This document shows positions 1-12,659 of a stretch of DNA of 64,000 nucleotides, one piece after another. The translations under genes were made by a program, and so were the position numbers. The stretch covers positions 5,468,501 through 5,532,500 of the forward strand of contig NC_068971.1 of the NCBI RefSeq assembly GCF_016808095.1, given 5' to 3'. Source of the stretch: Vigna angularis (taxonomy: Eukaryota > Streptophyta > Magnoliopsida > Fabales > Fabaceae). The notes below the pieces were generated by a model. That model searched no databases, was not told the DNA's origin, and saw only the letters and a program-made list of their open reading frames with translations. Position 1 is the first letter of the stretch. The number at the start of each line of letters is the position of its first letter.

Positions 1-447
1 AATTTAAAATAAATAAAAATTATATTTGCTAAGCCTTTATTAAATAAAAGATAAAGAAATAGAAAAGGGAAAGAAGAAAAATATGCGAAAAATATAATAA
101 AAATAAAGATTGTTTAATTAAAGAAATCAAAAATTGAAAAAAAAAAGATGATATAAATGCTGTAACGGTTGCAATATAAAAAAATAAAAATTGAAAAAAA
201 AAATAATAACTTCATTTATCATAAGCATAACATAATTTGGTACAAAGTTTGATGGAACAGATTATAAGCTTCCGAAATCGACTTTGGTTAAATTGGTTAC
301 ACATCAAGAAAAATCGATTATCTCTTTTTCATTTTCAACCTCATCACAATTTGTTTCTATGCTCAGAAGACATAATTCTTGTTGATTTTTGTTTTCTTAA
401 AGTTTGTCTGTCTTGTCTACTAAGACCTACTTTCCTACCACTACTGT
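1..447. other. AT-rich sequence, nothing recognised
   Basis: Very AT-rich with poly-A runs. The short open frames have no recognisable domain. Similarity to intron 5 of subtilase copy 2 begins only near position 448, so exons 1-5 of copy 1 are either outside the window or lost. Confidence 0.5.
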
Positions 448-1736
448 TTTCTTTTTATCTTGTCCATTTTGATGTTCAAGGAACGTGGATTACTTGATCA
501 TTTAGTTGACCAAGAAAGAAAAATCTTGGTGTCATACAAAACATTTATTATTCGGAAAATGTTTTTTTAATAATTTTTTTAATAACTTTTTTATAATCAT
601 TAATTAGATTAATTAGATAATTTATGATTAATCTATTTTAAATATACGGATTAATAAAATAATAACTATTAATTTATTATTAAAAAATAGTTAAAAAAAT
701 TGACATGATCGTTGTTACTGTTTTTATGTTGATATATAATACGAGGAAGATTATTTGACAAATGAATGGTTGTTTCATAAAACTGATAGGAGCAAGATTC
801 TTCGACAAAGTTTTCGAGGCATATAACGGCCAACTTGTTGCCCAGCTGCAAACAGCGCGTGACTTCGTGGGACATGGGACCCACACTTTATCAACAGCTG
901 GGGGCAATTTCGTCCCAGGCGCCAGTGTATTTGCGGTGGGTAATGCACCGCAAAGGGTGGGTCCCCGAAAGCACGAGTTGCAGCGTACAAAGTGTGTTGG
1001 GATCTGACGGACGCAGCCGATTGTTACGGCGCGGACATGTTGGCTGCTATCGACCAAGCCATCGACGACGGTGTCGATCTCATCGATCTTTCAATTGGTG
1101 GGTTTCACGATGTCAGCCCGGAAGGAATACTCACTGACGAGGTTTCCATGGGAGCCTTTCATGCTATTTTTAGAAACATACTTCTTTTAGTTGCTTCTGC
1201 TGGAAACGATGGACCAATACCTGGTTCTGTGGTGAACGTTGCACCTTGGGTCTTCACCATAGACAGAGACTTTAGCAGTACCTTAACCATCAACAACAAT
1301 CAACAAATCGAGGTATATGCTATTTACAACCTAAAACTACCTTTAACACCTCAACTATCTCTTTAAAATATTAATCTTACATTAACATACTTTTACATTT
1401 ATTTCACATAAAAAATAAAATAAAAAAAAACAATATCAAATAAATATAAATATAAAAGAATGATCTTTAACTTTAAATGTAAATTTTGTTATGGAAATTA
1501 ATAACAAGATCAAGCAAATAGAAATAAATACAATTGTATCATACGTGCAGGGAGCGAGTTTTTTATGTAGATTTGCCACCGAATCAGGCCTTTTCGCTGA
1601 TCCTCTCCAATGCTAAACACCCTCCTGCGGAAAGATAATATCTGTTGCGGAGGGTCAGGAGGCTGTATCTGCATGTGCAAAGGGAATGGTTGTTAGAAAT
1701 CAACCGCAACAGGGAACTACACTTGCTTGGTGAGTA

Positions 1737-2086
1737 AGTTTAATGCAAATTCTAAGAGAATACAGAAATTCATAAGATAAGAGTAATAAAATGTAATAAA
1801 AATTTTAGAATACTGTAGAAAAGCTTAAGATAAAAAGAAAAAAAATCAAAAATATTTTACATAAATAAAATCTAGGACATTCCATATAAATTGTGGTTAG
1901 CATGGCTATTGGTATATAAATATCCATGAACTCTACCATTTGATGTAAGAAACCAATATCTATTACAACTAAAGACAACTACAACACTTCTTCTAACTAC
2001 TATTTTCACATTCTATTATCTCCACATTTTCTCTATATTTTCTCTATCTCATCAACTATTCCTTTCACAACCTAAAAATATTAACA
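1737..2086 (+). repeat. 5' LTR of copia element 1
   Basis: About 350 bp, ending in TTAACA directly before the primer-binding site. Roughly six bases expected at its 5' end are missing compared with the 3' LTR, which begins TATTAAAA. It carries a TATATAAATA promoter-like box near 1913. Confidence 0.8.
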
Positions 2087-2173
2087 GTGATATCAAAGCT
2101 ACGTTCGGTTTCAACTACCTTAAACAAAACTATAACTCCATTTTGTACTACCTCCAAAATATTTCCTCAACTC

Positions 2174-3450
2174 ATGGCTTCTACCAATCAAACATCATCA
2201 ATTCCAGCACCTATTTTCAAAGGAGAAAATTATGATTTTTGGAGTGTCAAAATGAAGACACTCTTCCGCTCTCAAGATTTATGGGACATCATAGAAGAAG
2301 GATTCACTATTATAGAAGACACCTCCACTTTTACTGCAGCTCAAAAGAAAGAGTTGAAGGAAAAGAGGAAGAGGGATTCAAGGGCTTTATTTGTTCTTCA
2401 ACAAACAGTTGATGACACAATTTTTCTAAGGATAATTGGTGCCACCAGTGCAAAGCAAGCTTGAAACATAATACAAGAGGAGTTTCAAGGAAGCGATGAG
2501 GTACGCAATGTTAAATTCCATTCTCTAAGACGAGAGTTTGAATTAATAAGAATGAAAGAATCTAAGACCATTAAAGACTATTATTCTAAAATAAAAGAAA
2601 TAGTTAGTCAGATGAGAGCCTATGGGGAAAATATTCTTGACAAAAAAATCGTTGAAAAAATTTTAATTTCTATTCCCTAAAAATATGATGCAATCGCAAC
2701 TGCGATTGAACAAACAAAAGATTTGACTACATTGTAAGTAACACGACTAATGGGCTCTCTTGAAGCTTATGAACAAAGATTGAAAAGACATGAAGAAAAC
2801 TCCGTTGAAAATGCCTTTTAATCAAAACTAAAATTATGGTATCAGAATAAAAAATATGAAGGAAATAAAAGTAGAGAAGAAATTTCTAGAAATAAAGAAA
2901 ATCCTAGAAGCTTCTCTATGACTCGTCAAGGAAAATACCCTCCATGTGGCATATGTAAAAAGACAAGTGACTTGGAAAAAGATTGTTGGCATCATGGAAA
3001 ACCTCAATGCAAATATTGCAAGAAATTTGGTCACGTAGAGAAGTATTGTCGTAATAAAAATAACGCAAACTTTGAGGAAGAAGATAATCAGGAGAAACTC
3101 TTATTTTATGCCAATCAAGAATCTCCTAGTGGAGAAGGGAGTTGGTACGTGGATAGTGGATGCAGCAATCACATGACAAAAGATCAAAGCATCTTCAAAG
3201 ACATTGATAAATTTGTCAATGTCAAAGTTTGACTAGGAAATGACACCACAATGGAGTCTCGAGGCAAAAGAACTGTCATGGTGGAGATAAAGAAAGGTAC
3301 GAAATTCATCAAAGACGTTTTACTAGTCCAAATCTTAAAGAGAATCTTTTAAGTATTGGCCAAATGATGGAGAATGGATATTCTCTTCATTTTGAGAAAG
3401 ACACATGCAAAATTTATGACAGTAAAATGATAGAAATTGGCCAAGTAAAA
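2174..3450 (+). pseudogene. copia element 1 gag-protease remnant
   Basis: The frame opens with MASTNQTSSIP and runs to a stop at 2462-2464. Gag homology then continues in broken frames. The zinc knuckle is intact (CKYCKKFGHVEKYC, about 3009-3050, CX2CX4HX4C). The protease signature WYVDSGCSNHM lies at about 3143-3178. Several frameshifts and stops preclude a functional polyprotein. Confidence 0.8.
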
Positions 3451-3452
3451 AA

Positions 3453-4600
3453 CGAAGAAGAGATTTATGTTGAATAACCACAAGGCTTCATCAACAAAGG
3501 CAATGAAGACAAAGTACTAAGACTTAAAAAAGCATTACATGGCTTGAAGCAAGCTCCCCGAGCATGATATAACAAGATTGATAAATACTACATATCGATC
3601 AAGGATTCATGAGGAGCAAAAGTGAGCCCACACTATATATTAAGGCACAAGGTCAATACCATCTCATTGTCTCTTTATATGTCGATGATCTTATCTATAT
3701 AGGAAACAATATAGAGATGATGAAAGAATTTAAAGAAGACATGATGAAGACATTTGAAATGACCAACCTTGGCTTGATGAACTATTTCCTCGGTATAGAG
3801 GTGAAACAACAAAAATAAGGTATATTTATCTCTCAAAAGAAATATATTGAAGCTCTCCTAAAGAAGTTCAAGATGAATAATTGTAAACTTGTCGTTACTC
3901 CGTTGTTGGTAAACAAGAAGCTACAAAAAGATGATGGAGCACAAGAGATAGATGCATCATGCTACAAAAGCTTAATTGGAAGTCTCTTGTATCTCACAGT
4001 CACACGACCAGACATTATGTATGCTACAAGTCTTCTATCAAGATTCATGCAAAGGCCAAGTCAGATACATTATGGAGTAGGAAAAAGAATTTTAAGATAT
4101 CTAGAAGGCACAAAGGAGTTTGGTATATGGTACAAAACCATGACTAACTCAAAGATGATTGGCTACACAAATAGTGATTGGACAGGATCAATGGACGACA
4201 TGAAGAGTACGTCAGGATATGCTTTCTCACTAGGATCGGGTATTTTATCTTGGGCATCAAAGAAGCAAGCAATCGTGGCACAATCAATAGCAGAAGCAGA
4301 GTATGTAGCAGTTTTTGAAACCACGAGTCAAGCAATATGGCTACGAATAATACTTGAAGAAATGGGTGAACCACAAGATGGACCGACTATTATCTATTGC
4401 GACAACAAATCGGCAATAGCAATAGCAAAAAATCCAGTACATCATCAAAGAAAAAAACATTTAGCCATTAAATATCATTTCATTTGAGATGAAGAGACAA
4501 CTAAATAAATTCGACTCGAGTACTGTTCAAAAGAAGACCAAATTGCAAATATCTTTACGAAGGCATTACCACGACCAAGATTTGAACTACTACGCACTAT
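3453..4600 (+). pseudogene. copia element 1 reverse transcriptase/RNase H remnant
   Basis: The fragment starts directly at the EEEIYVE/PQGF part of reverse transcriptase because the upstream pol region is deleted. The catalytic YVDD box is at about 3679-3690. The RNase H part from 3873 retains SLIGSLLYLT, the GYTNSDW strand and a YCDNKSAIAIAKNP segment. Stops interrupt it near 3475, 3568, 3610, 3818 and 4487. Confidence 0.8.
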
Positions 4601-4633
4601 GTTGGGAGTTACTGAATTTTCATTAAGGAGGAA

Positions 4634-5003
4634 TATTAAAATTTAATGCAAATTCTAGAAGAATATAGAAAGTCCTAAGATAAAAGTACTAAAATGTAAT
4701 AAAAAAATTAGAATATTGTAGAAAAGCTTAAGATAGAAAGAAAAAATTAAGAATATTCTACATAGATAAAATCTAGGACATTCCACATAAATTGTGGTTA
4801 GCATGTCTATGGATATATAAATATCCATGAACTCTACCATTTGATGTAAGAAACCAATATCTACTACAACTAAAGACAACTACGACACTTCTTCCAACTA
4901 CTACTTTCACATTCCACTATCTCCACATTTTCTCTACATTCAATTATCTCTACATTTTTTCTATCCCATCAACTATTCCTTTCACAACCTCAAAATACTA
5001 ACA
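4634..5003 (+). repeat. 3' LTR of copia element 1
   Basis: 370 bp, from TATTAAAA just after the purine tract to CTAACA, followed by the GAGTA target duplication. It lacks a short internal repeat (CATTTGCAAGATGTAGACAA region) that is present in the LTRs of element 2. Confidence 0.85.
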
Positions 5004-5393
5004 GAGTACAATATTGATATAGTTATGTTTCACTATGATTAGATTGACGTATATAGTATCCTCGTTGGTTGGATATACTCATGTTTCTCAATATATCCTT
5101 CCCCCGCACACCTTTTAAAAATTCTATACCGTTTCCAAATTATATGCTACAAAACAAAAAAAAGTGATCCATTTTTCATACATGCACTCATCTATATTTC
5201 ACAGGGATCCTTTTAAATCAGGTGCTACCATAAGAATGTCCTTGGCAAGAACATTATTTGGAAGAAAGCCAGCTCTAGCTATGGCTTCATTCTCATCTAG
5301 GGGACCCAATAAGTTACAGCCAGCAATTCTCAAGGTGCGGTGCACATCCACACCAATTAACTATTAATTACCATTTGATTAACTAGTATCGTC

Positions 5394-5493
<100 letters not shown>

Positions 5494-6378
5494 ATATACT
5501 GAATGTGATTCTTTATTTCAGCCAGACGTGACTGCGCCTGGTGTGAACATACTTGCTGCCTACTCGGAATTCGCAAGTGCATCTGACTTGCCTATAGACC
5601 GTCGTCATAATTTTAAATTCAATGTAATGCAAGGAACTTCCATGTCTTGCCCTCATGTTACTGGCATCGCTGGACTTATCAAAACATGTTATCCTAGTTG
5701 AAGCCTTGCTGCTATAAAGTCAGCAATCATGACCACACTATAAATTATAATTACATGTCTGAAATTAACTTTTATTCATTAAATCGTTCTCTCAATTGAA
5801 AAACTATGAACTGTGTTTCACTCGTGCATATTGCAGCAACCACACGTGACAACACTAATAGACCAATACATGACGGGTTTGTTGGAAAACTTGCAACTCC
5901 CTTTGCTTATGGTTCAGGACATGTTCAACCTGACCTTGCCATACATCCCGACCTCGTTTACGATCAAGGCCTCACTGATTACTTGAACTTCTTATGTGCT
6001 TATGGATACAACCAACAGCTCATTTCTGCTCTCAACTTCAACCGAACTTTCATTTGTTCAGGCACTCACAGTGTAACAGATTTGAACTACCCTTCGATCA
6101 CATTGCCAAATCTAGGCTTAAAAGCCGTAACCATTACTCGCACAATAACGAATGTTGGAACACCAAGCACATACACTGCAACTGCCCAATTACCTGGATA
6201 TAACATTTTCGTTGTGCTAAATTCCTTGACTTTCAATAAAATTGGTGAAAAGAAGACATTCAAGGTGACTGTGTAGGCAAGCAGTGTAACTAAGCGGAGA
6301 ACTTATCAATTTGGAGAATTGCGATGGACAGATGGAAAACATATAGTAAGGAGTCCTATTATAGTAAAGCACAGATGA

Positions 6379-6853
6379 AAAAATCTTCAATGGAGTTGGT
6401 TGAGTTGAGATCCTTGCTTCATAGTTTATTATGTTTAAATTGAAGTTTCACTTTGGCTAGGATCTCATGGAATAATAAATGTTTGTGTTTCGTTTTGGGT
6501 GTTTATGGTATATGTCACTGGGTAATGTATTGCATTTTAACCTAAAGCTTATAAACTTTCTAATCTTGGTGTTGCAGATTCAAAAATTTAAGTGAAAGTG
6601 TTATTGTGATATTCTAATCAGAGATCCTTCCTTTTCTCAGGGGCGTATATGTGAATATGCGATGCCAAAAAGAAACAAAAAATTCCAAAATTTATAAGAT
6701 TAAAGTACCTTTAAGGTTGCTATCCATTTATTTAGCCTTTGCTTCCCACTTATGTTTCAATGCTGATTTTTTTAGTTTTCAATGAGAAATAACCATAAAA
6801 TTGGATTGGTTTTAGTTGGTATGTTGTTACTTTGTTTATGTTTTTGGTAGATT
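6379..6853 (+). other. 3' flank of subtilase copy 1
   Basis: Similar to the 3' flank of copy 2: both hold GGATCTCATG, an AATAAA signal (6474-6479 here) and a later AATTCCAAAATTT block, so the duplicated unit extends past the stop codon. No gene is seen. Confidence 0.6.
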
Positions 6854-8249
6854 CACTACTACAAAAAATGCTTTTGACGTATGTTATTTTCGACATTTCA
6901 CGTCCAATCCAAATCTGACGTCTTATTGGGAGATGTCAATTTTGACGTCGGATCCCCTTACCGGACGTCAATTGTGACGTCGGACCCCCCTAAACCGACG
7001 TCCAATTCTTTTTAAAAAAAATCATTTTTTTACAATATTACCACACTTGAAATACAGAAAAACATTCCAGCACATCATAAAACTATATATATTATAAGTT
7101 TCAAGCAATGGAGAATGACCACTCAACGCCATCGCCATCGCCGAGATTCGTCAACTCGTGCAAAAAACTGCATCATAAGCCAAAATTAATCGGTGCAAAC
7201 GAAATTTAATTGGTGAAAACTAAAGTTAATCGGTGCAAAATAAGCTACCTCGAAGAAAAATCAATCACACATACCTTGCAACAGCAATGACGAATGCGAA
7301 CAAAACGAAAACCCAAACGAAAATACGAAAGAAAGTGAGGCTGACATTCTGCGTTTTTGGGGTTTAGAAGGGAATTTGACGTCAGCCCCCTTCACCACTA
7401 ACGTCTAATTGCTAAAACAAATCCATTTTGGCGCTACTTTGGGCTATTTTCACAACTTAATGACGTTTGGGGAAGGGGATCCGACGTTTAATGTGTATTA
7501 GACGTTAGTCCCTTTTATGTGCGACATTTAACATCTAAAAAAGTGTCCTTTCAAATATGATTTTGCAGAGGAATTGACGTCCACTCTAGGGGGGACCTAC
7601 GTCTATGTCTTAAAAAAAAGTTAATATTGACGCTTAAAATGAGATAATTTCGAACATTTTTTACGTTCGTGGAGGGGGGAGTGTTAATACCTCGGCAAGC
7701 GTAACGAATCGTTCAAGTAATATAAAATGGTAAGACCAAGTATCGTTTCCCAAGAGACTCGTGTGACACTAAACGATTGTATAATTACTTAACTAATTTA
7801 GACTAAAGAATGATTCCATAATTTGGGTTTTAATGCAATTAAGGTAAATATAAGACAAGAATATTAAAAGTGAACTTCCGTAACTCAATTACTTAGGAAT
7901 GAAAAGATTAGAAATGATATGAAATGATATTGTTGGGGGTATGATTTCACCTACTACACTCTTATGCAAATGCACATGACGTCTTCTTCATTAAAATGCT
8001 AATGTCAACCTACTAAGTTACTCAAACCCAATCCCTTGGTAGAGAGAGCCTAGACTTACTCATTAAACTCCAATCTCTTGGAAAACCTAGCAAGTTCATA
8101 CGCTTTAAGAAATGAGATTTAAGACAACCAAAGGTCTAAGTTCTATAATGACGTTTTATTTACAAAATTGCCACCAGTCATTTTTTACGTTAGATTTTTT
8201 TTCGTTGAACGTTAAACGCGTGACGTTAAATGTTATTTTTGCACTAGTG
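6854..8249. mobile_element. Non-autonomous CACTA (En/Spm-type) transposon 1
   Basis: The left end reads CACTACTACAAAAAATG and the right end is the inverse of CACTAGTGCAAAAAT. Both flanks carry the 3-bp duplication ATT (6851-6853 and 8250-8252), as expected for CACTA elements. Many GACGT/GACGTC motifs lie in the subterminal regions in both orientations, like transposase-binding subterminal repeats of the superfamily. No transposase reading frame is present. A foreign repeat seems to be nested at about 7690-8150. Confidence 0.85.
7690..8150. repeat. Dispersed repeat nested in CACTA element 1
   Basis: A block starting GGCAAGCGTAACGAATCG differs from the GACGT-rich CACTA arms around it. It resembles the start of another insert at 43276 (GGTAAGTATACCAAATC), followed in both by CAAGTAATA and AAGTATCGTT with CCAAG. 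The class is unknown, and its right boundary is approximate. Confidence 0.45.
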
Positions 8250-8454
8250 ATTGGGAGCACATAAACTTGATTGGTGCATGAACATTTCTTTTATTATCTT
8301 ATTCGACTTCATTGGAAAAACCTCAAACAAGGACTAAAGAACAAAAGAAAACAGAATAACACAAAGGAAGCTAGGCTTTCCACCCTAAAATCGCAACACC
8401 CAAACTTTATCTTTTCCACCCACAACTCACGCTTGGGAAGGAGAAGACAAAGAG

Positions 8455-10006
8455 CACTAGTACAAAAACACCGTATAACGTCGATGTTTTTCAGTTTTTA
8501 ACATCGAACTCGAGGCCGACGTCATATCGAAAAACGTTAAATTGAAGTTGTATTTAAAAAATTCGACGTTAATTGATGTTAATTGATGTCAAACACAAAG
8601 AAATCTGATGTCCCCAATAGAGCAAATTGACGTTGAATATTACTTTATGTCTGATGTCAATTAACATCGATTAACGTCAAATATTGCTTTAGCCCGACAT
8701 TAAACAACTTTTTTGTTTTTTTTTAAATAATTGTGATCCATTTTTTCATCTCTACGACACATGCAAAACAAAAAAACAACAAATGTAATCCAGTTTTTGG
8801 AAATTTTATATAGCATGAATTATAAACTATAAGCAAAACCACAAAGCACAAAGATCAAAAGCTATGACAATAATAGTATTAACTTGTGATTTTTGGTTTT
8901 GATAGCTATGGTTATTGGTTTTGGTTGAATCTTTTTTTACCACTCTTTAGAACCTCTAGTTCAGGAAAAAAACTAGGAGCTCTTACTTTGGGTCTGTGTG
9001 AAGTATAAAAATTATTTGAAAAGTGAACAGAAATAGATCTTGAAACGACCATAATTTTTACTTCCGTTATCTGATTTGCTATTATTATATATGGATTTGG
9101 GGTAGAAAAAAATTCTCATACCTAGAATTCCCAAAAAATGTTGTTTTTTGTTTTTTCAGAAATTATTTTGCTTTTTTTTCAAACTTTGCAAAACTATTTA
9201 AAATAGTTAGAGTTTGAATTTTAAGCTGAAACTTTTGGTGGGGGACTTCTCATGATGTTTGGTGCTTTGAACAAATTTTCAGGTCATTTGAAGTTGTTTT
9301 CAATATACTCTTAGTTCTACCCTATAGCTTAGATGTATAACGTGTAGTGTAAACAAAAAACAACAAATAACAAACAACAACAACAAACAAGTTCTTGAAA
9401 ACGAAAATGAAAACTAATCTTAAAAAAAGTGGGTTTGTTGGAATAAAGTGCTGCCACTAGCGAAAAGGAAAGTAGAATGTGCCTATGAAAGAGAAGAACA
9501 CAAAAACAATCGGTCAAAACAAACGAAAATCATACCTAAAGTAGTTAATCAACATGCATTTATATCAAATGAAAGAAAGATTACATGTGTTGGTCGCCAA
9601 ACTTTATTCGAGAAAAGTTGGAGCAGAGAAAAGAGCTTTGCGCTAAGATAAAGTGAATGAATCTTCAACCTCCTGTCCAAATCTTTATTGAATTCACTAA
9701 CATATAACGTCTGATTCTAGGATATTCAACGTCTTATAACCTTTTGACATCTAATTCTAGGTCATTCGATGTCATATGTAAGTACGTTTACACCTTCATG
9801 CCAAACATTTTCATGAAATTTAGCCAACGGGACGTCATATTACAGTCCTAAACGATGTCTTACTACCAATTAACGTCAAATTACAGTCCTCAACGATGTC
9901 TAATAATTGCATTTATTTACAAAAGTGTCACCGGTCATTTTTCACGTTGGTTATTCAGTAATTGGATGTTAAACGCGTGACGTTATAGGTTGTTTTTGTA
10001 CTAGTG
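8455..10006. mobile_element. Non-autonomous CACTA (En/Spm-type) transposon 2
   Basis: It has perfect 16-bp terminal inverted repeats, CACTAGTACAAAAACA, extending imperfectly to about 28 bp. The 3-bp duplication GAG flanks it (8452-8454 and 10007-10009). Subterminal regions are rich in AACGTC/GACGTT motifs. No transposase is encoded. It lies 205 bp from CACTA element 1 and belongs to a related but distinct family by its ends. Confidence 0.88.
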
Positions 10007-10009
10007 GAG

Positions 10010-10560
10010 CAACTCACCTCTTAGTGAAAAAACACAAAACCAAGGAGAAAATACAGTAGTGAAAGGAAAAATAGTGGAATGTTAGGTCTCAAGGGAACAA
10101 TGTTGGGTGATGGGACAAGCAACGGAAGAACCGATTAAGAAGGAAGAAAGAATATCTTAACCTAGGTTTCTTAAAAACTTTGAAATAAAAATTTGGAACA
10201 ACTGCTGAATGTGCTAGTGAAAACTTATTGTTCCAATTTTCCACTTCGTAGAAAAAACAAATATAAAATGACACTTTGACATGTGGCTGTGTCAGAAGTG
10301 TTTCAAAAAACTAAGTATTATTTCTCTTTCCAATTGGGGTTGATATTACTAGTGAAATAGATTTACTCGAAGCCTATAGCCATTTGTTATTCTTGTAAAC
10401 TGTAATCAATCTTGTGTGGTTATTAATTTTATGGATATATCCATTATTTTTTTAATCTTGGGACTAGTTTGAGAAAACGGACATATAATGGTCATTTGGG
10501 GTTATTTCAGACTAGTTTTGAGTTAAAAAGGTTGAAACGGGTTGATGTCCGAGTTATTAG
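10010..10560. other. Intergenic, nothing recognised
   Basis: AT-rich sequence with only short open frames and no recognisable domain. It leads into the 21-bp minisatellite. Confidence 0.4.
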
Positions 10561-10748
10561 ACCTCGACTGAGTTATATGAAACCTCGATTGAACTGTATC
10601 AGACTTCAACCAAGATATATTAGACCTTAATCAAGTTATGTCAGACCTCGATCGATTTATATCAGACCTCAATCGAGTTATGTTAGACTTCGATCGAGTT
10701 ATGCAAATCTCAATTAAGTTATACCAAACCTCGATCGAGTTGAGCTAA
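10561..10748. repeat. 21-bp minisatellite, nine units
   Basis: Nine head-to-tail units of 21 bp (one of 20 bp), with the consensus close to ACCTCGATCGAGTTATATCAG. The CTCGATCGAG core is self-complementary. Units start at 10561, 10582, 10603, 10624, 10645, 10666, 10687, 10707 and 10728. Confidence 0.9.
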
Positions 10749-11379
10749 CCTGATCCGCGGAACTAGTCTCACAAGTTATCATACTGAACAAAATAGGTTG
10801 TACTAGACTGCTAAGTTGAATTGGTCGTTCCACTTTTCTGGCCAAGTTGCAAGGCTTGTTCTTTTTTACCATCCTAGTAAAAATACAATGAAAAAATAAG
10901 AACATAAAAATAATATTAAAAGAAATAGAAAAATTATAAAAACATTTCCCCGTAATACTATAAAGATATTTATATGTTAAATATCTCTTTTATTTGAAAC
11001 GTAAAAAAAGATATTCTATATGTTTTATTTATTTTTCTAAAACAACAATAGCATAAATGATTTTAAATATAAATAAAAAATTATGAAGCAACTTGAAGAA
11101 TTAGATGAGTATAATGGTCATCCCTTACTTAAACCCGAATATGCTTTTGAAGATTATGGAAAGTTGGGTCCATCACTTTATTGCCACATTTGGATTTCAG
11201 AACACGTGGCTTTACATAGTTGTCCATTTCCGAGCGCACTTGCTTGATATGAATTATATCATTTTCCGTGCACTAAACCCAACACACTATTATTTTTAAT
11301 CTATTCTAATGGCACGCACTTTTTTGTAATTTTAAATCAATGAGAGAAATATGCTAAAAATAATTTTTTAACATTTTCA

Positions 11380-12180
11380 AGAAAATTACCCTTAAGTGAA
11401 AAAAATATTAAATTATCCTTACGTAATAGTCAGTCAATCATACCAACCATAACTTTAATGACTTCAAAACAATAATATATATTGTTTATAAAATGGAAAA
11501 TAAAAAAGAAATATGTCAGAACATTATTTATTTTTTATCATTACAATGAATATAAAGACAAATATTTTAAAATCTAAAATATTGCTTATCTACAAATAAA
11601 CAAGATACGAGATTTAAAGATGCTATGATTTCTAATATTGTTCATTTAATAGAAAAAGATTATTAAAATAACTTAAGAGAAATTATTCTTAATATTTTTA
11701 AAATAAATCACCTTTTTGAAAAGAAGCTAAATTGTCTTTACATAATAGTGAGTCATGTGTACCCGATCACTTTTATATGGATTTCAAAACAATAATATAT
11801 CTTCATCCATTAAAAGAAACAAAAAGGTTAAAACATTTTATTATTTATTTTTCAAAGAATATAGACACTTGAGAGAATATTTAAAAATGTGAAAGCATTG
11901 TAAGTATGTAACTGTTAATTAGAAAATAAATATATTAAAAATAATTGAAATCGCCCTTTATCGAAAACAAAGCTAAATTATCCTTACATAGTAGTTAGTC
12001 ATACATACCTACCATCACTTTAATGATTTTCAAAACAATAAAATGTCTTTATTCACTAAAGAAATAATATGAAAGAAAGTTAGAGTATTTTATTATTTAA
12101 TTATTATTACAGAGACTATAAAGACTTGAAAAAATATTTTAAAATTGTAAAACAACTTTTATGTACAAATTAGAGAAAAT
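11380..12180. repeat. Diverged threefold repeat of about 250-320 bp
   Basis: Three related blocks share AAATTATCCTTACATAATAG, then a CACTTTAATGATTTCAAAAC-like stretch, then ATTTTATTATTTATT. The first motif recurs at 11411, 11730 and 11976. A related stretch occurs at about 42010-42100, upstream of subtilase copy 3, which suggests duplicated upstream sequence. Confidence 0.6.
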
Positions 12181-12659
12181 GTGTCGGTGAAGAGAGTTTC
12201 TACTTTAAAAAATAGTTTAAGACTAACAATAGTTAAAATGATATTTAATCATTTTATTAATAAAATTAAAATTATATATAGATTTTTAAATTAATTAATT
12301 TTTATTTTATAAAATTAACTAATTTTGTATAAATTATTTTTAAAAGTTTTTCTATATCTTTTTTCTAATTTTTTGATTTATTGTTCATCTATTTATTGAT
12401 CAAGGACCATTGGTAAAGTCATAATGAAAAATTTTATATATCAATTAACAATAATTAAAAATATAGTAAATTCATTTTTTGTTTTATTTAGAGTTAGTTA
12501 AATATTTTGATGTATATGTGGTTCTATGATCCATTCATATGTAACTCAAAATAATCCAAAGTGAATCTATGTTAAATTGTGATCCATACTATATGTTCAT
12601 ATTTGTTATTTAATGTCCCTGTAAGTAGTTAAAAAAGTATCATGTAAAGAGTTAAATAG

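Larger units (their letters stand above)
1737..5003 (+). mobile_element. Ty1/copia LTR retrotransposon, internally deleted (element 1)
   Basis: The element is flanked by the perfect 5-bp duplication GAGTA (1732-1736 and 5004-5008). It has two LTRs, a degenerate initiator-tRNA-Met primer site just after the 5' LTR (2088) and a purine tract (AAGGAGGAA) just before the 3' LTR. The order is gag, protease, partial reverse transcriptase, RNase H. Compared with element 2, about 1.75 kb covering the integrase and the first part of reverse transcriptase is missing at about 3450. Many stops and frameshifts are present. It inserted immediately behind the exon 8 splice donor of subtilase copy 1. Confidence 0.9.

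Noticed and set aside
237..497. 86-codon open frame at the left edge
   Set aside because: No domain, and its end overlaps intron-like subtilase sequence.
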